Positions 9,773 through 18,685 of a stretch of DNA of 64,000 nucleotides are shown here, piece by piece; the first letter of the stretch is position 1, and every line of letters starts with the position of its first letter. The notes beneath the pieces were generated by a model. It saw only the letters and a list, made by a program, of their open reading frames with translations. It had not been told where the DNA came from and did no database searches. The stretch covers positions 682,001 to 746,000 of the forward strand of contig NZ_JAANAT010000001.1 of assembly GCF_011089895.1 (NCBI RefSeq). The letters are read 5' to 3'. Made by a program: the position numbers and the translations under genes. Source of the DNA: Mucilaginibacter inviolabilis. GTDB lineage: Bacteria > Bacteroidota > Bacteroidia > Sphingobacteriales > Sphingobacteriaceae.

Positions 9773-9780
9773 GTTTACGT

Positions 9781-12700
9781 ATGTTTAAAATGCCCCTAGT
9801 AGCAAAAAAGATCGCCGGACTGCTGTTGCTATCACTTGTTTTAATTTCCAATACAAAAGCGCAAAACAAGTCGAATTTATCGTATGTAAATCCATTCATC
9901 GGCACTACCAAAAGCGGTGTACTCACGCATTGGGGTGGCGATGGTGGTACCTACCCAGGTGCGGTTGCACCGTCGGGTTTTATCCAGATTAGTCCAGAAA
10001 CGCGGATTACCGGTGCAAGAGGGTATAATTATGTCGATTCAGCTATTTATTATTTCAGCTGTTTGGGGCATCATAGTGGTTTTCCCGAAGGCTCATCGGG
10101 TCGTTTGTTTGTTATGCCGGTTGGCGCAGATCAGGCTTTTGAACCAGGCGTATATAAAAATCGTTTTTCGCATCGGAATGAGATAGCACGACCAGGGTAT
10201 TACCGGGTAAAATTTACCGATAATAACATTGTCACCGAAGCAAGCACTTCTACCAGAACAGGAATATTGCGTTTTACATTTCCCGCTAAAACAAAAGCAC
10301 AGGTTTATATAGGGAATGCAGGCGATATTGCCATTGTTTCGGGAAAAGTCATACACGGCTTAGCGTTGAATACAGTGATCAATTTTAGCGAAGCTTTTAC
10401 CGATAAAAAACCAGTAAGGGATGGTTATCTGTTTACTTTTAAAACCGCAGCCACCTCAAAGGTTATTGAGTTAAGGTTGAGCACGTCAACAGTGAATTTT
10501 AAGAGTGCTCAAAATAATATCAATAAGGAAATAGCTCAGCTCAGTTTTAAAGCCTTTGCCGCATGTACAGCCAGTGATTGGAGTAAACAATTATCTACCG
10601 TTGATATTACGGATAGCAGCGAAAACAATAAGACCGTCTTTTACACTGCTCTTTATCATTCGCTATTGATTCCCTGGGTAATTTCTGATGTGGATGGTAA
10701 TTATCGTGGTGAAGATGGCGCTGTGCATCACACTTCAGGTAAGTTTGAGTATGGTGGATTTTCTCCCTGGGACACCTTCAGGTCATTGCATCCTTTGCTA
10801 AGCTTGCTGTATCCTGAAAAACAAAATGATATTATTTTATCCATGTTGGATATTTACAAGCAAACTGGTCATTTGCCTACAGAGAGTATGACGGGTAACC
10901 ACGCTATCCCCATTATTGTGGACGCTTATTTAAAAGGTATTAACGGTTTTGACAAGACATTGGCTTATAAAGCTATGAAAAGCAATATCGTCGATTCTCC
11001 TTTTGTGCAAAAGGATATGAGCATCTATCACCGTTTAGGTTATGTGCCGTATACCAATTCAGAATCAGTTACGCGTACAGTAGAATATGCTTATGACGAC
11101 TGGGCGCTATCACAGTACGCTAAAGAGGTGGCGCATAATGATGCAGATTACCGGCTTTTACAACAACGAGGGTTTAATTACCGCAACCTGTTTCATCCTG
11201 ATGACTTGTTTATGCTGCCGCGATCAGGAAATGATTTTAAGTTGAACCCGGGAATGTCTGGTTACAAAGAAGGCGACAAGTGGGTATATTCCTATTTTGT
11301 ACCTCACAATGCCAAGGACCTGGTTAACCTGATGGGGGGCAATAATGCCTTTGCCAATAGTTTAGATTCCGCTTTAAGGAATGATGTGATATTATTTGAT
11401 AATGAAACGATTATACATGTTCCTTATTTGTTTAATGCAGCCGGTAGACCAGATCTTACGCAGGCATGGTGCAGAAACATCATGCTATCCCGATACAAAA
11501 ATAGGCCCGATGGTTTACCCGGCAATGATGATTTGGGGGCAATGTCAAGCGCCTATGTATTTAATGCAATTGGGATATTTCCCGTAAATCCGGGCAAGGC
11601 AGCATATGCTATTGGCGCACCTTTGTTTCAATCTGCAACCCTGCATTTGGTAAATCATAAAGCATGGAAGATTGAGGCTAAAAATCAATCGGCAGTAAAC
11701 AAATATGTAAGCTCATTAACGGTTAATGATAAGGCATACGAACAATTGGTTTTGCTCCATACAACTATCGCTAATGGTGGAGTAATGCAGTTTACGATGA
11801 ACGAAAAGCTGCAAAAATGGCCTGCCGATAAAGATCCCATCATATTATCGGAGACTAAAACGGCATCAGATATAAAACTGACTGGCTATAGTTTGCAAAA
11901 AAACAGCGTAGAGCCGAATGCACAGTTATGGCTGCGGTTTACGGCGCAAAATAGGGGCTCTGCGGGTACAGAGAATATGAGGATATATGCTGATGGAAAG
12001 ATCATCGCCAGCAAAAACTATCTTATTCCGCAGGGAAGCACTGTTACTGATTCTATCAGCTGCAGATTATACAGGTTAGGAAAAACAAGAGTGAGCCTGA
12101 ATGAGGCAGGCGATAATATTGTTGAAGTTATTGAGCCAGGACAACCGGTACAACATCGTTTTGAAATATCGGGAATTGACACCAGGCCATTAATACACCG
12201 TGACAGCCAGCAGCAGATCAGTTACACAATTAAAAACCTGACTGGCAGGGATCAGTCCTTTTCTATCCCTGTAAAGTTGAACGACTCTCTTTTGTATACC
12301 GATCATGTGCAACTCGCTCCGGGGGAAAGTAGGATTCAGAATCATTATTTCAAAGATAAAGTAAATGGTGTTAAATATTTATCAATCAATAATATATCAT
12401 CGATATATAAAGTATTTGATGATGATAAGGGTTCGCTGTTACTTGATCTTTCACTCGTTTCAAAAGATAATGATCAGCTTATTCCGGATCATTCAGGATT
12501 TAAGAACAATGCGCGTATTATTCAATCCAAATCCCTGGAAATTGGAAAAGGAAAAAGATTATTGTTGGGTGATGATCGCTTCGTAGAAGTGCCCAACGCA
12601 CCGAGCCTGGATAAGCTGGAACAAACCATGACCATGATGACCTGGGTTTATCCCGAAGGAAAAGAAACCGGATTGGTAGATATGCTTACCAAAGGCGATA

Positions 12701-13074
12701 CGCACGTTTTGCAAATGAACGATAACAAAACATTAACCTTTTTTGCCGGTGGCTGGGGGCGCGGTGATTGCACCGTAAGCGTTCCGGCAAACTGGAAACA
12801 AAACTGGCACCATATAGCCGGTGTTTGTAATGGTAATGTGCTGTTTCTCTATATCGATGGCAAACTGACAGGCACCTCAACAGTGGAAGGCCCTGTGAAT
12901 CTGTCGGTAGCTAATAAATGGCAAATAGGGCGCAACGAAGAGTTTCCGTCAGAAAGAATATTTCATGGGTATATGGACGGGATCAAAGTTTTTGCCCAGC
13001 CGCTTTCAGCTGCGGAGATCCAGGAAATTTTTAGTAAGGAACAGAGCAATTATGAAAGCCAGCCTGGAAACTAA
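9781..13074 (+). CDS. GH92 alpha-mannosidase with C-terminal LamG-like domain
   Basis: A 1097-aa secreted protein with a signal peptide ending about residue 27 (TKA-Q). GH92 features run from the start (SYVNPFIGTTKSG, then GGTYPGAVAPSGFIQISPETR) through GFSPWDTFRSLHPL (326-338), ESMTGNHAIPIIVDAYLKG (368-386), EYAYDDWA, EGDKWVYSYFVPHN with Glu497 at the general-acid position, and PGNDDLGAMSSAYVF (580-594), the family's catalytic Asp-rich motif. After about residue 720 come a CARDB/Ig-like stretch and a laminin-G/concanavalin-like domain (about 890-1090, with TMMTWVYPEG, NWHHIAGV and LYIDGKLTG). The usual GH92 is about 750 aa, so the tail is an added binding module. It is the last gene of the locus; its stop is 6 bp from the convergent lipid operon. 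It should release alpha-linked mannose. Confidence 0.93.
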   Translation: MFKMPLVAKKIAGLLLLSLVLISNTKAQNKSNLSYVNPFIGTTKSGVLTHWGGDGGTYPGAVAPSGFIQISPETRITGARGYNYVDSAIYYFSCLGHHSGFPEGSSGRLFVMPVGADQAFEPGVYKNRFSHRNEIARPGYYRVKFTDNNIVTEASTSTRTGILRFTFPAKTKAQVYIGNAGDIAIVSGKVIHGLALNTVINFSEAFTDKKPVRDGYLFTFKTAATSKVIELRLSTSTVNFKSAQNNINKEIAQLSFKAFAACTASDWSKQLSTVDITDSSENNKTVFYTALYHSLLIPWVISDVDGNYRGEDGAVHHTSGKFEYGGFSPWDTFRSLHPLLSLLYPEKQNDIILSMLDIYKQTGHLPTESMTGNHAIPIIVDAYLKGINGFDKTLAYKAMKSNIVDSPFVQKDMSIYHRLGYVPYTNSESVTRTVEYAYDDWALSQYAKEVAHNDADYRLLQQRGFNYRNLFHPDDLFMLPRSGNDFKLNPGMSGYKEGDKWVYSYFVPHNAKDLVNLMGGNNAFANSLDSALRNDVILFDNETIIHVPYLFNAAGRPDLTQAWCRNIMLSRYKNRPDGLPGNDDLGAMSSAYVFNAIGIFPVNPGKAAYAIGAPLFQSATLHLVNHKAWKIEAKNQSAVNKYVSSLTVNDKAYEQLVLLHTTIANGGVMQFTMNEKLQKWPADKDPIILSETKTASDIKLTGYSLQKNSVEPNAQLWLRFTAQNRGSAGTENMRIYADGKIIASKNYLIPQGSTVTDSISCRLYRLGKTRVSLNEAGDNIVEVIEPGQPVQHRFEISGIDTRPLIHRDSQQQISYTIKNLTGRDQSFSIPVKLNDSLLYTDHVQLAPGESRIQNHYFKDKVNGVKYLSINNISSIYKVFDDDKGSLLLDLSLVSKDNDQLIPDHSGFKNNARIIQSKSLEIGKGKRLLLGDDRFVEVPNAPSLDKLEQTMTMMTWVYPEGKETGLVDMLTKGDTHVLQMNDNKTLTFFAGGWGRGDCTVSVPANWKQNWHHIAGVCNGNVLFLYIDGKLTGTSTVEGPVNLSVANKWQIGRNEEFPSERIFHGYMDGIKVFAQPLSAAEIQEIFSKEQSNYESQPGN

Positions 13075-13080
13075 ATCTAT

Positions 13081-13602
13081 TTAAGCTGATACCGGGACTT
13101 CTGCTTGTTTTGACATATACTTTCTTAATTTCCTGATCGGGAAATAAGTAAAGATGATAGAATATGCAGCCGCCAGCGAACCGTCCAGATAGGCCATTAT
13201 AGGTCCGTTGAATTTATAATGCGAAGGCAAACTTACTTGTGCTATTAGCATTACCGCTAAAACAATGAGCAATGTACCAACACCATTGATGATGGCTGTT
13301 TGCATGGCAAATTTATTCTTATTCAGATCATCGCTGATGGTTAAATCAAGCGCTCCCTGTTCAACCGCCAGTATCGTTTTCTTGAGGATGTCCAGACTAA
13401 GTATAAAGGGTAAAAATAACGACATGGGCAGCGTAAGTCGTGCCATGCTTTGTTCGCCTTCAAACAGATGCGTGTAGCCTAATTTAGCGAAGCTGGCATA
13501 GGCAATAATGGTATTGAAGAAAATATTAGGAATGATGTATTGCAGCAGTTTTTTTTGTACAAACCGTCGTAAAGTAGTTTTTTGTATTGGTTTTTCAGGC
13601 AT
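13081..13602 (-). CDS. Small four-helix membrane protein of unknown function
   Basis: I do not recognise this protein. It has about four hydrophobic helices (LLQYIIPNIFFNTIIAYASF, LTLPMSLFLPFILSLDIL, GVGTLLIVLAVMLIAQVSL and SLAAAYSIIFTYFPI) and a basic C-terminus (RKLRKYMSK). I chose the ATG at 13602 (MPEKPIQ) because it overlaps the preceding acyltransferase stop by a few bases; an alternative ATG 24 bp upstream would give 181 aa. It is the last gene of the minus-strand lipid operon and its overlap suggests coupled translation. Possible jobs include anchoring the enzymes at the membrane or moving the lipid product, but nothing in the sequence proves either. No transporter motif was seen. Confidence 0.7.
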   Translation of the reverse strand: MPEKPIQKTTLRRFVQKKLLQYIIPNIFFNTIIAYASFAKLGYTHLFEGEQSMARLTLPMSLFLPFILSLDILKKTILAVEQGALDLTISDDLNKNKFAMQTAIINGVGTLLIVLAVMLIAQVSLPSHYKFNGPIMAYLDGSLAAAYSIIFTYFPIRKLRKYMSKQAEVPVSA

Positions 13603-14866
13603 GTGATAATTGCTGTAAATTGGCAAACATTAGTTCCATCGCGGCAGCTTTTATTTTTAAAGCTTCTGCCTCGTCAAGGAAATTATCGTTTGACATAAAG
13701 GTGAAATCCATCCTGTTTTTAAAAGTGGTTGCCACCAATGTATTCGGGTTGCGCCAGGGGAAAGCAACCGTTGGGCTATAAATAGTTTCTACTTCAAATG
13801 AGTTGTATTTCTCAGGAATAGTTAGTCTGCCCATGTTTGACAGGGTAACATCATGAGATCCATCTGTAGTTTTTAAAAAACCAATCATTCTTTTTACTGT
13901 TTTTTGCATGTATTCGCCCATCCATAACATTTCATAAGCGTTCATGGTTTCAATTTTGGCCGTCAGATCGGTTTTTATTTTACGTGCCTGTTCCCAAAAG
14001 CCTTTGTCTGGATTTTTATCAAGGGTAAGCTCCACAATGGGCGCGAAGGCAAACATGGTATCCGATTTTATGGCAGGGATGAAGCGCCTGATATCTACCG
14101 GACTGATCACCTTGCCACGGGCTTTAGCGCCTCTTACCTTCTGAAATGCCTGGAGAAAAGCCACACATAAAACCGCATGTACCGTTGTACCCGCATTTTT
14201 AGCAGTTTCGGCTATAGCGAGGGTTTGTTCTTCATCCAGTTTCCAGTGGATGGCATAGTTTCGGCCGGCTCCAAATTTGTTCCGGGTACGTTTAAGCAAA
14301 AAGAATAGTCTACCCAAAAATGAGTATATCCGGCCTTTGCGTTTGTTTTTGGCGATGTCAAAGCTTTCGGGCATTAATTCCTGTACCGAATTGAACGACG
14401 TATAAGCTTCCAATTCCTGTTCCGGCTTATCCAGTAAGCTCAGGATCTCACCAAGTAAAGCTGCACAGGTGCCTCCATCGCAAACACAATGCGGCATCAC
14501 CAGTAAAAGCTCTGATACTAATGCCGATCTTAACCAAACTACCCTGGCTAATGGCACGTTGTCGGCATCAAATAATTTATACCATTCCGTTTCTGATTCT
14601 TTTAGCCAATCATCATCTGTAAGTCGCTCGGTGATGCGTACCGGGATCGACCGTACGTGCTCATTGGTAATAAAGTAGGGGCCGCCTTCCTGCTCTTCGT
14701 CTATGCGTACCCGTAACAGCGGGTGCTTTTGTTGAACTTTTGCCAGGGCAGTATGCAAGTTCTCGGGATTAATTCTCCCGGCTATTTTGACTGCAAATAC
14801 ACAATTAAGCGGCGTAGAGGCATCTACGTGCATAATTCTTTCCACCATCATTAGTTTTCTTTTCAT
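13595..14866 (-). CDS. Condensation-domain-like (PapA/HxxxD) acyltransferase, copy 3
   Basis: A 423-aa member of the NRPS-condensation/PapA/alcohol acyltransferase superfamily. The N-terminus (MKRKLMMVERIMHVD) matches its two neighbours, and the active-site motif is PHCVCDG at 125-131: the catalytic His126 and Asp130 are kept, but the first His of HHxxxDG is Pro. Such enzymes move an acyl chain from an acyl carrier protein or CoA to a hydroxyl or amine. Its start overlaps the stop of copy 2 by 4 bp (ATGA), and its own stop overlaps the next gene. Sequence identity with the two upstream copies is moderate, so this is a tandem triplication that has diverged. In this operon it most likely esterifies the polyketide or its sugar. 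Donor and acceptor are unknown. Confidence 0.82.
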   Translation of the reverse strand: MKRKLMMVERIMHVDASTPLNCVFAVKIAGRINPENLHTALAKVQQKHPLLRVRIDEEQEGGPYFITNEHVRSIPVRITERLTDDDWLKESETEWYKLFDADNVPLARVVWLRSALVSELLLVMPHCVCDGGTCAALLGEILSLLDKPEQELEAYTSFNSVQELMPESFDIAKNKRKGRIYSFLGRLFFLLKRTRNKFGAGRNYAIHWKLDEEQTLAIAETAKNAGTTVHAVLCVAFLQAFQKVRGAKARGKVISPVDIRRFIPAIKSDTMFAFAPIVELTLDKNPDKGFWEQARKIKTDLTAKIETMNAYEMLWMGEYMQKTVKRMIGFLKTTDGSHDVTLSNMGRLTIPEKYNSFEVETIYSPTVAFPWRNPNTLVATTFKNRMDFTFMSNDNFLDEAEALKIKAAAMELMFANLQQLSHA

Positions 14867-16143
14867 GCTACGGCCACCGCTATGTTTCCAATCTGTTCTT
14901 TGATCATTGCTATTATTTTATCTTTTATAGCTAGAGCATCTTCATAAGGAATAAACCCTTCGCTGGCAATAAATGAAAAGTCCATCTGGCCGCGATAGGT
15001 GGAGGTTACCATGGTAGTGGTGTTACCCAGTGGACCGATCACAGCCGGACTGAATATAGTTTCCAGTTCAAACGAGCGGTATTGATGCGGGATGTCAATT
15101 TTTCCGAGATTAGAGAACATGCAGTCGTTAGTAGACTTTCCATTCTTTAATAAATTGGTGAAATTATCCATCGCGGAGTGTGCTGATTCCATCATCATCA
15201 TGGTAGCATAGGGATCAAGCTTGGCCGATTTTTGGTCAACATCCTTTTGCATGGCTTTAATATTATCTAAAAAATCCAGACCTGCATGTGCCGAAACTAC
15301 GATCATCAAACCAAATGCAAATAGCTGATCTTTTTTAATCTCCGGCGCAAATCTACGGATATCAACCGGGCAGGATACCTTATTATGCGCCTGGTCTTTT
15401 CTTACCTGCTTAAAGGCTTCCAATAATACTCCGCAAAGCATGGTATTCACCGTAATGCCTGCCGATTTGCAATAAGCGATCAGCTCTTTACTGGTTACTT
15501 CATCAAATTTCCAATGGATCAGATAATCCCTTTTCCGGTCGATGCCGTTTTTCTTTACCGGTATCAGCTTCAGTGCTACAGCAGCAAGGCCGCCAATTAA
15601 CTTAGCTTTTAGCTGTTTTGTTTTGTTATTTAAAATAGCTGATGGAATAATATCTTCCACACCTTTTATCGGATCTTCTTTGCCGATATCAGCACCTGGA
15701 TCATCCAAAAGTTGCAGCAATTCGGCTAATATGCTCATGGCCGAACCGCCATCGCATAAACAATGGTGGATGGTGATGATCATATCAGATATTGTCTCAT
15801 CCTTTATCCATACCAGGCGTAAAAGAGGACCTTTAGCTGTATCAAATGGAGTAAGCAACTCCCTGTGCGATTCTATTTGCCAATCATTATCACTTAACCG
15901 GTTTACCGTTCTTACCGGGATATTAACCGGTTTTGTTTCATCAATAACAAACCAGGGCCTTTGTTTATCATCATCTTGCACAAAAGCATTTAACCAGGGA
16001 TGTTTTTCCTGTATTTTTCCTAAGGCATATTGCAGGTCGGCCTCTGCAAAAACGCCGCGTAGTCTAAACGGTATAACGCCATTAAAAGGCAGCGTACCGT
16101 CGCCATGCAACATTCTTTCGCCGAATAGTAGTTTTCTTCTCAT
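14863..16143 (-). CDS. Condensation-domain-like (PapA/HxxxD) acyltransferase, copy 2
   Basis: A 426-aa HxxxD acyltransferase. Motif IHHCLCDGGS has His126, His127 and Asp131 intact. It opens with MRRKLLFGERMLHGDG, almost the same as copy 1, which confirms the start. The second half has the conserved KVSCPVDIRRFAPEI block seen in all three copies, corresponding to the C-terminal lobe, and CMFSNLGKIDIPHQY, a strand that in this superfamily crosses between lobes. No carrier domain is attached, so it must meet ACP-bound or CoA-bound acyl groups in trans; the free ACP and the megasynthase ACPs of the same operon are candidates. Four-base overlaps on both sides indicate coupled translation. The specificity cannot be read from sequence. 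Confidence 0.85.
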   Translation of the reverse strand: MRRKLLFGERMLHGDGTLPFNGVIPFRLRGVFAEADLQYALGKIQEKHPWLNAFVQDDDKQRPWFVIDETKPVNIPVRTVNRLSDNDWQIESHRELLTPFDTAKGPLLRLVWIKDETISDMIITIHHCLCDGGSAMSILAELLQLLDDPGADIGKEDPIKGVEDIIPSAILNNKTKQLKAKLIGGLAAVALKLIPVKKNGIDRKRDYLIHWKFDEVTSKELIAYCKSAGITVNTMLCGVLLEAFKQVRKDQAHNKVSCPVDIRRFAPEIKKDQLFAFGLMIVVSAHAGLDFLDNIKAMQKDVDQKSAKLDPYATMMMMESAHSAMDNFTNLLKNGKSTNDCMFSNLGKIDIPHQYRSFELETIFSPAVIGPLGNTTTMVTSTYRGQMDFSFIASEGFIPYEDALAIKDKIIAMIKEQIGNIAVAVA

Positions 16144-17423
16144 GCCACACTAAGTTCTTCTGTTGTTCCCGTTAATGTCGAAATAGTTTCCATCATTTTA
16201 TCCTTAATAGCCATTGCGTCCTCATAAGTCAGGCTTCCTTCATTACTGATGAACGAAAAATCCATCTCTCCGCCATAAGTTGTTGTCGTAAACGCAGTGG
16301 CATGCCCTTCAGGTACCATCACTGATGGACTAAATATGGTTTCCACCTCAAAATGTTTATAATGTTGCTGAATGTCCAGCTTGCCCAGATTAGAAAACAT
16401 ACAATCCTTATTGGCTTTCTGGTTACGTAAAAATCTGATTATTTTACGCAATGACCCGTGTGCGGCTTCTAATAACATAATGAGCTTATACGGATCAAGT
16501 TTAGTCATTTTGTGTTCGATATCATTTTGCATGGCCCGTGCGTTACTGAAAAAATCAAGCCCCGGAAAAGCTGTTACCAGTATCATTAAAGGAAAGGCAA
16601 AGATGTTGTTCTTTTTTATCTGCGGGTTAAAATTGCGTATATCAACGGGGCACATGATCTTGTTAAGCGCTTTTTTAGGCAGAACCTGCTTAAAGGAATC
16701 TAAAAGAATAGCACACATAATAGTGTTTACCTTAATATTTTCGGTTTTGCAGCAGGTCAGTAAGGCTGAGCTTAATTCTTTATCAAGTCGCCAATGGATC
16801 AGGAAATCTCTTTTTTTCTCTACTGGTTTGTCTTTAGCTGGTATGAGCGACAAGGCTATGGAAGCCATACCAAACAGCAACTTGGCCATAAACTGGTGTA
16901 TCTTATTATTCAGCATCGCCGGTGGAACAATATCGCCAATATCAGCTATAGGAACCTCGACAGCTATAGGAGCATCAGGATCATCCAAAAATTGTAAAAA
17001 TTCTTCGAGCATAACCAATGCCGAACGGCCATCAAAAAGACAATGGTGCATCACCAGCAAAAGCTCTGAAACCGGTTTGCCCTTGATCCATACCAGGCGC
17101 ATCAGCGGCTCCTGGTAACTGTTAAAGGGTACCGACCACTCTTTTACCGATTCTGTTTGCCAATCATCCTTATTTATACGTTCCATAATACGTATGGGGA
17201 TATTAACCGGGCGTTCGTCATCAACTACAAACCAGGGCTCTCCGTTTTTGTCATTTTGTACCACTGCATTCAGCATGGCATGTGTTTTTTGCAAACTTAC
17301 CAGCGCCAGCCGGATGTCTGTTTCTGAAAAATTACCGCGTACTCGTACCGGTAAAAGTGCGTTAAATACATAGTTCCCATCTCCATGCATAACGCGTTCG
17401 ATCAAAAGTAACTTTCTTCTCAT
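16140..17423 (-). CDS. Condensation-domain-like (PapA/HxxxD) acyltransferase, copy 1
   Basis: First of three tandem HxxxD acyltransferases, about 427 aa from the ATG at 17423 (MRRKLLLIERVMHGDG). A Met six codons earlier is possible, but the internal one matches the starts of the two paralogues. Active site MHHCLFDGRS with His126, His127 and Asp131. The KIMCPVDIRNFNPQIKKNN and CMFSNLGKLDIQQHY blocks are shared with the other copies. The enzyme class includes the PapA proteins that load PKS-bound acyl chains onto lipid alcohols in mycobacteria; here it sits directly after two glycosyltransferases in a PKS operon, so acylation of a glycosylated or hydroxylated polyketide is the simplest reading. 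It overlaps copy 2 by 4 bp. Confidence 0.85.
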   Translation of the reverse strand: MRRKLLLIERVMHGDGNYVFNALLPVRVRGNFSETDIRLALVSLQKTHAMLNAVVQNDKNGEPWFVVDDERPVNIPIRIMERINKDDWQTESVKEWSVPFNSYQEPLMRLVWIKGKPVSELLLVMHHCLFDGRSALVMLEEFLQFLDDPDAPIAVEVPIADIGDIVPPAMLNNKIHQFMAKLLFGMASIALSLIPAKDKPVEKKRDFLIHWRLDKELSSALLTCCKTENIKVNTIMCAILLDSFKQVLPKKALNKIMCPVDIRNFNPQIKKNNIFAFPLMILVTAFPGLDFFSNARAMQNDIEHKMTKLDPYKLIMLLEAAHGSLRKIIRFLRNQKANKDCMFSNLGKLDIQQHYKHFEVETIFSPSVMVPEGHATAFTTTTYGGEMDFSFISNEGSLTYEDAMAIKDKMMETISTLTGTTEELSVA

Positions 17424-17461
17424 AGGCAATAAATAGGTCAAAGGTTTAGGTTGGTTGGTAG

Positions 17462-18667
17462 TTAGTTCAAAGGCGCCAGGACAGATTCTGCGGCGGCAAA
17501 ATCTTCCAATAGCTGTACGGCCTTATCATTACCACCGGCGGCTACAAAGGTTTCATTTACCTTTATGGCAGCCTCCCGATATTTTGGATTTTGTAATAGC
17601 TCAAAAACGGTATCGCGCAGATCAGCTATACGCAAACGTTTGTACCGTATGCTTACACCTGCACCTGAATTCTCGATCAGTTTAGCGGTGTGAAAATGAT
17701 CATACGCGATAGGGGTGATCAGCATAGGCAGTCCGTTGATAAACGTATCATTTACGGTGTTGAAACCACCATGGCAGATCACCGCATCCATATGCGGCAT
17801 CAACTCTGTTTGAGGTACAAAACCGTTTACGATAAAGTTATCGGGCCATACCTCAAAAATATCAGGATTGGTGGCGGCTACTATGGTTACCGGCTGATCT
17901 GCAAAAGCGGTTATCAGTTTTTGGAAAAATTCTTTACGGATATCAACCAGTAACGTACCTAATGACACAAATACTTTTGGCGTTGTAGCCTTTGCCAGCC
18001 TTTCCCAATCAAAAGCGGCATTGTTGGGTCTGCCTTTTACAGGGCCAACAAATTTCATATGCGGTGATACTTCATCAAAGCCAGCGAAGGCCTGCGAAGT
18101 GAATACCATATTCAATTTATGTGAGTGAATAACGATCTCATCGCCATAAACACCAAACTCCTGCTGTAAGCCTTTTACCAGGTTTTGCTGCCATTCAAAA
18201 ATTTTAGGCGCGCTGTTAGCGGTATCGCCCATCACATCCGGTGGTACAGGTGTGGTGGTTACCGATGGGATACCTTTGATGTGGGCACACAGAGCGCCTG
18301 CAAAGGTGATACAATCGTTAATGATCACATCGGGTTTCCAGGCATCCACAAAATTGCTTAGCCCCGGCATCATGATACGGGCAAAGGGTACATAAGTTTC
18401 TTCCAAAGCCAGTTTCATCACCTCCGGGCCCGAACAGGCCGGGCCATCATCCTGGCGTTTCAGGATACGGTTTATTTCATCCAGGTGCTCTTCTAACTCA
18501 GCCGCGGGATATATAAACTGTCCGCCAGCAGGGATATGTTTATCGGCGAGCGGTGTAATACCCAGCCATTTTACTTCATGACCGCGGGCAATAAGACTTG
18601 CACCAATACTTAATGTTGGACTGATATGCCCGAAAAATGGTGGAACAACAAATAAAAACTTTGCCAT
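17462..18667 (-). CDS. GT1-family (UGT/MGT-like) glycosyltransferase, copy B
   Basis: A 401-aa GT-B fold glycosyltransferase. The N-terminus (MAKFLFVVPPFFGHISPTLSIG) carries His14 in the position of the GT1 catalytic base; the C-terminal nucleotide-sugar site is the HGGFNTVNDTFINGLPMLITPIAYD block (about 296-320), including the HGG and GxP elements of the UGT signature. GT1 members of this kind (macrolide, carotenoid and sterol glucosyltransferases) attach a sugar from UDP- or dTDP-sugar to a lipid or polyketide hydroxyl. It lies 18 bp after a second copy of the same length, so the pair comes from a duplication. No membrane segment is present. It should act in the cytoplasm on the product of the PKS genes. 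Sugar and acceptor unknown. Confidence 0.9.
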   Translation of the reverse strand: MAKFLFVVPPFFGHISPTLSIGASLIARGHEVKWLGITPLADKHIPAGGQFIYPAAELEEHLDEINRILKRQDDGPACSGPEVMKLALEETYVPFARIMMPGLSNFVDAWKPDVIINDCITFAGALCAHIKGIPSVTTTPVPPDVMGDTANSAPKIFEWQQNLVKGLQQEFGVYGDEIVIHSHKLNMVFTSQAFAGFDEVSPHMKFVGPVKGRPNNAAFDWERLAKATTPKVFVSLGTLLVDIRKEFFQKLITAFADQPVTIVAATNPDIFEVWPDNFIVNGFVPQTELMPHMDAVICHGGFNTVNDTFINGLPMLITPIAYDHFHTAKLIENSGAGVSIRYKRLRIADLRDTVFELLQNPKYREAAIKVNETFVAAGGNDKAVQLLEDFAAAESVLAPLN

Positions 18668-18685
18668 GGTAGATTGATGATATCG

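Noticed and set aside
15542..17118. Long plus-strand open frames antisense to the acyltransferases
   Set aside because: They oppose well-supported genes with conserved motifs and have no recognisable protein features of their own.
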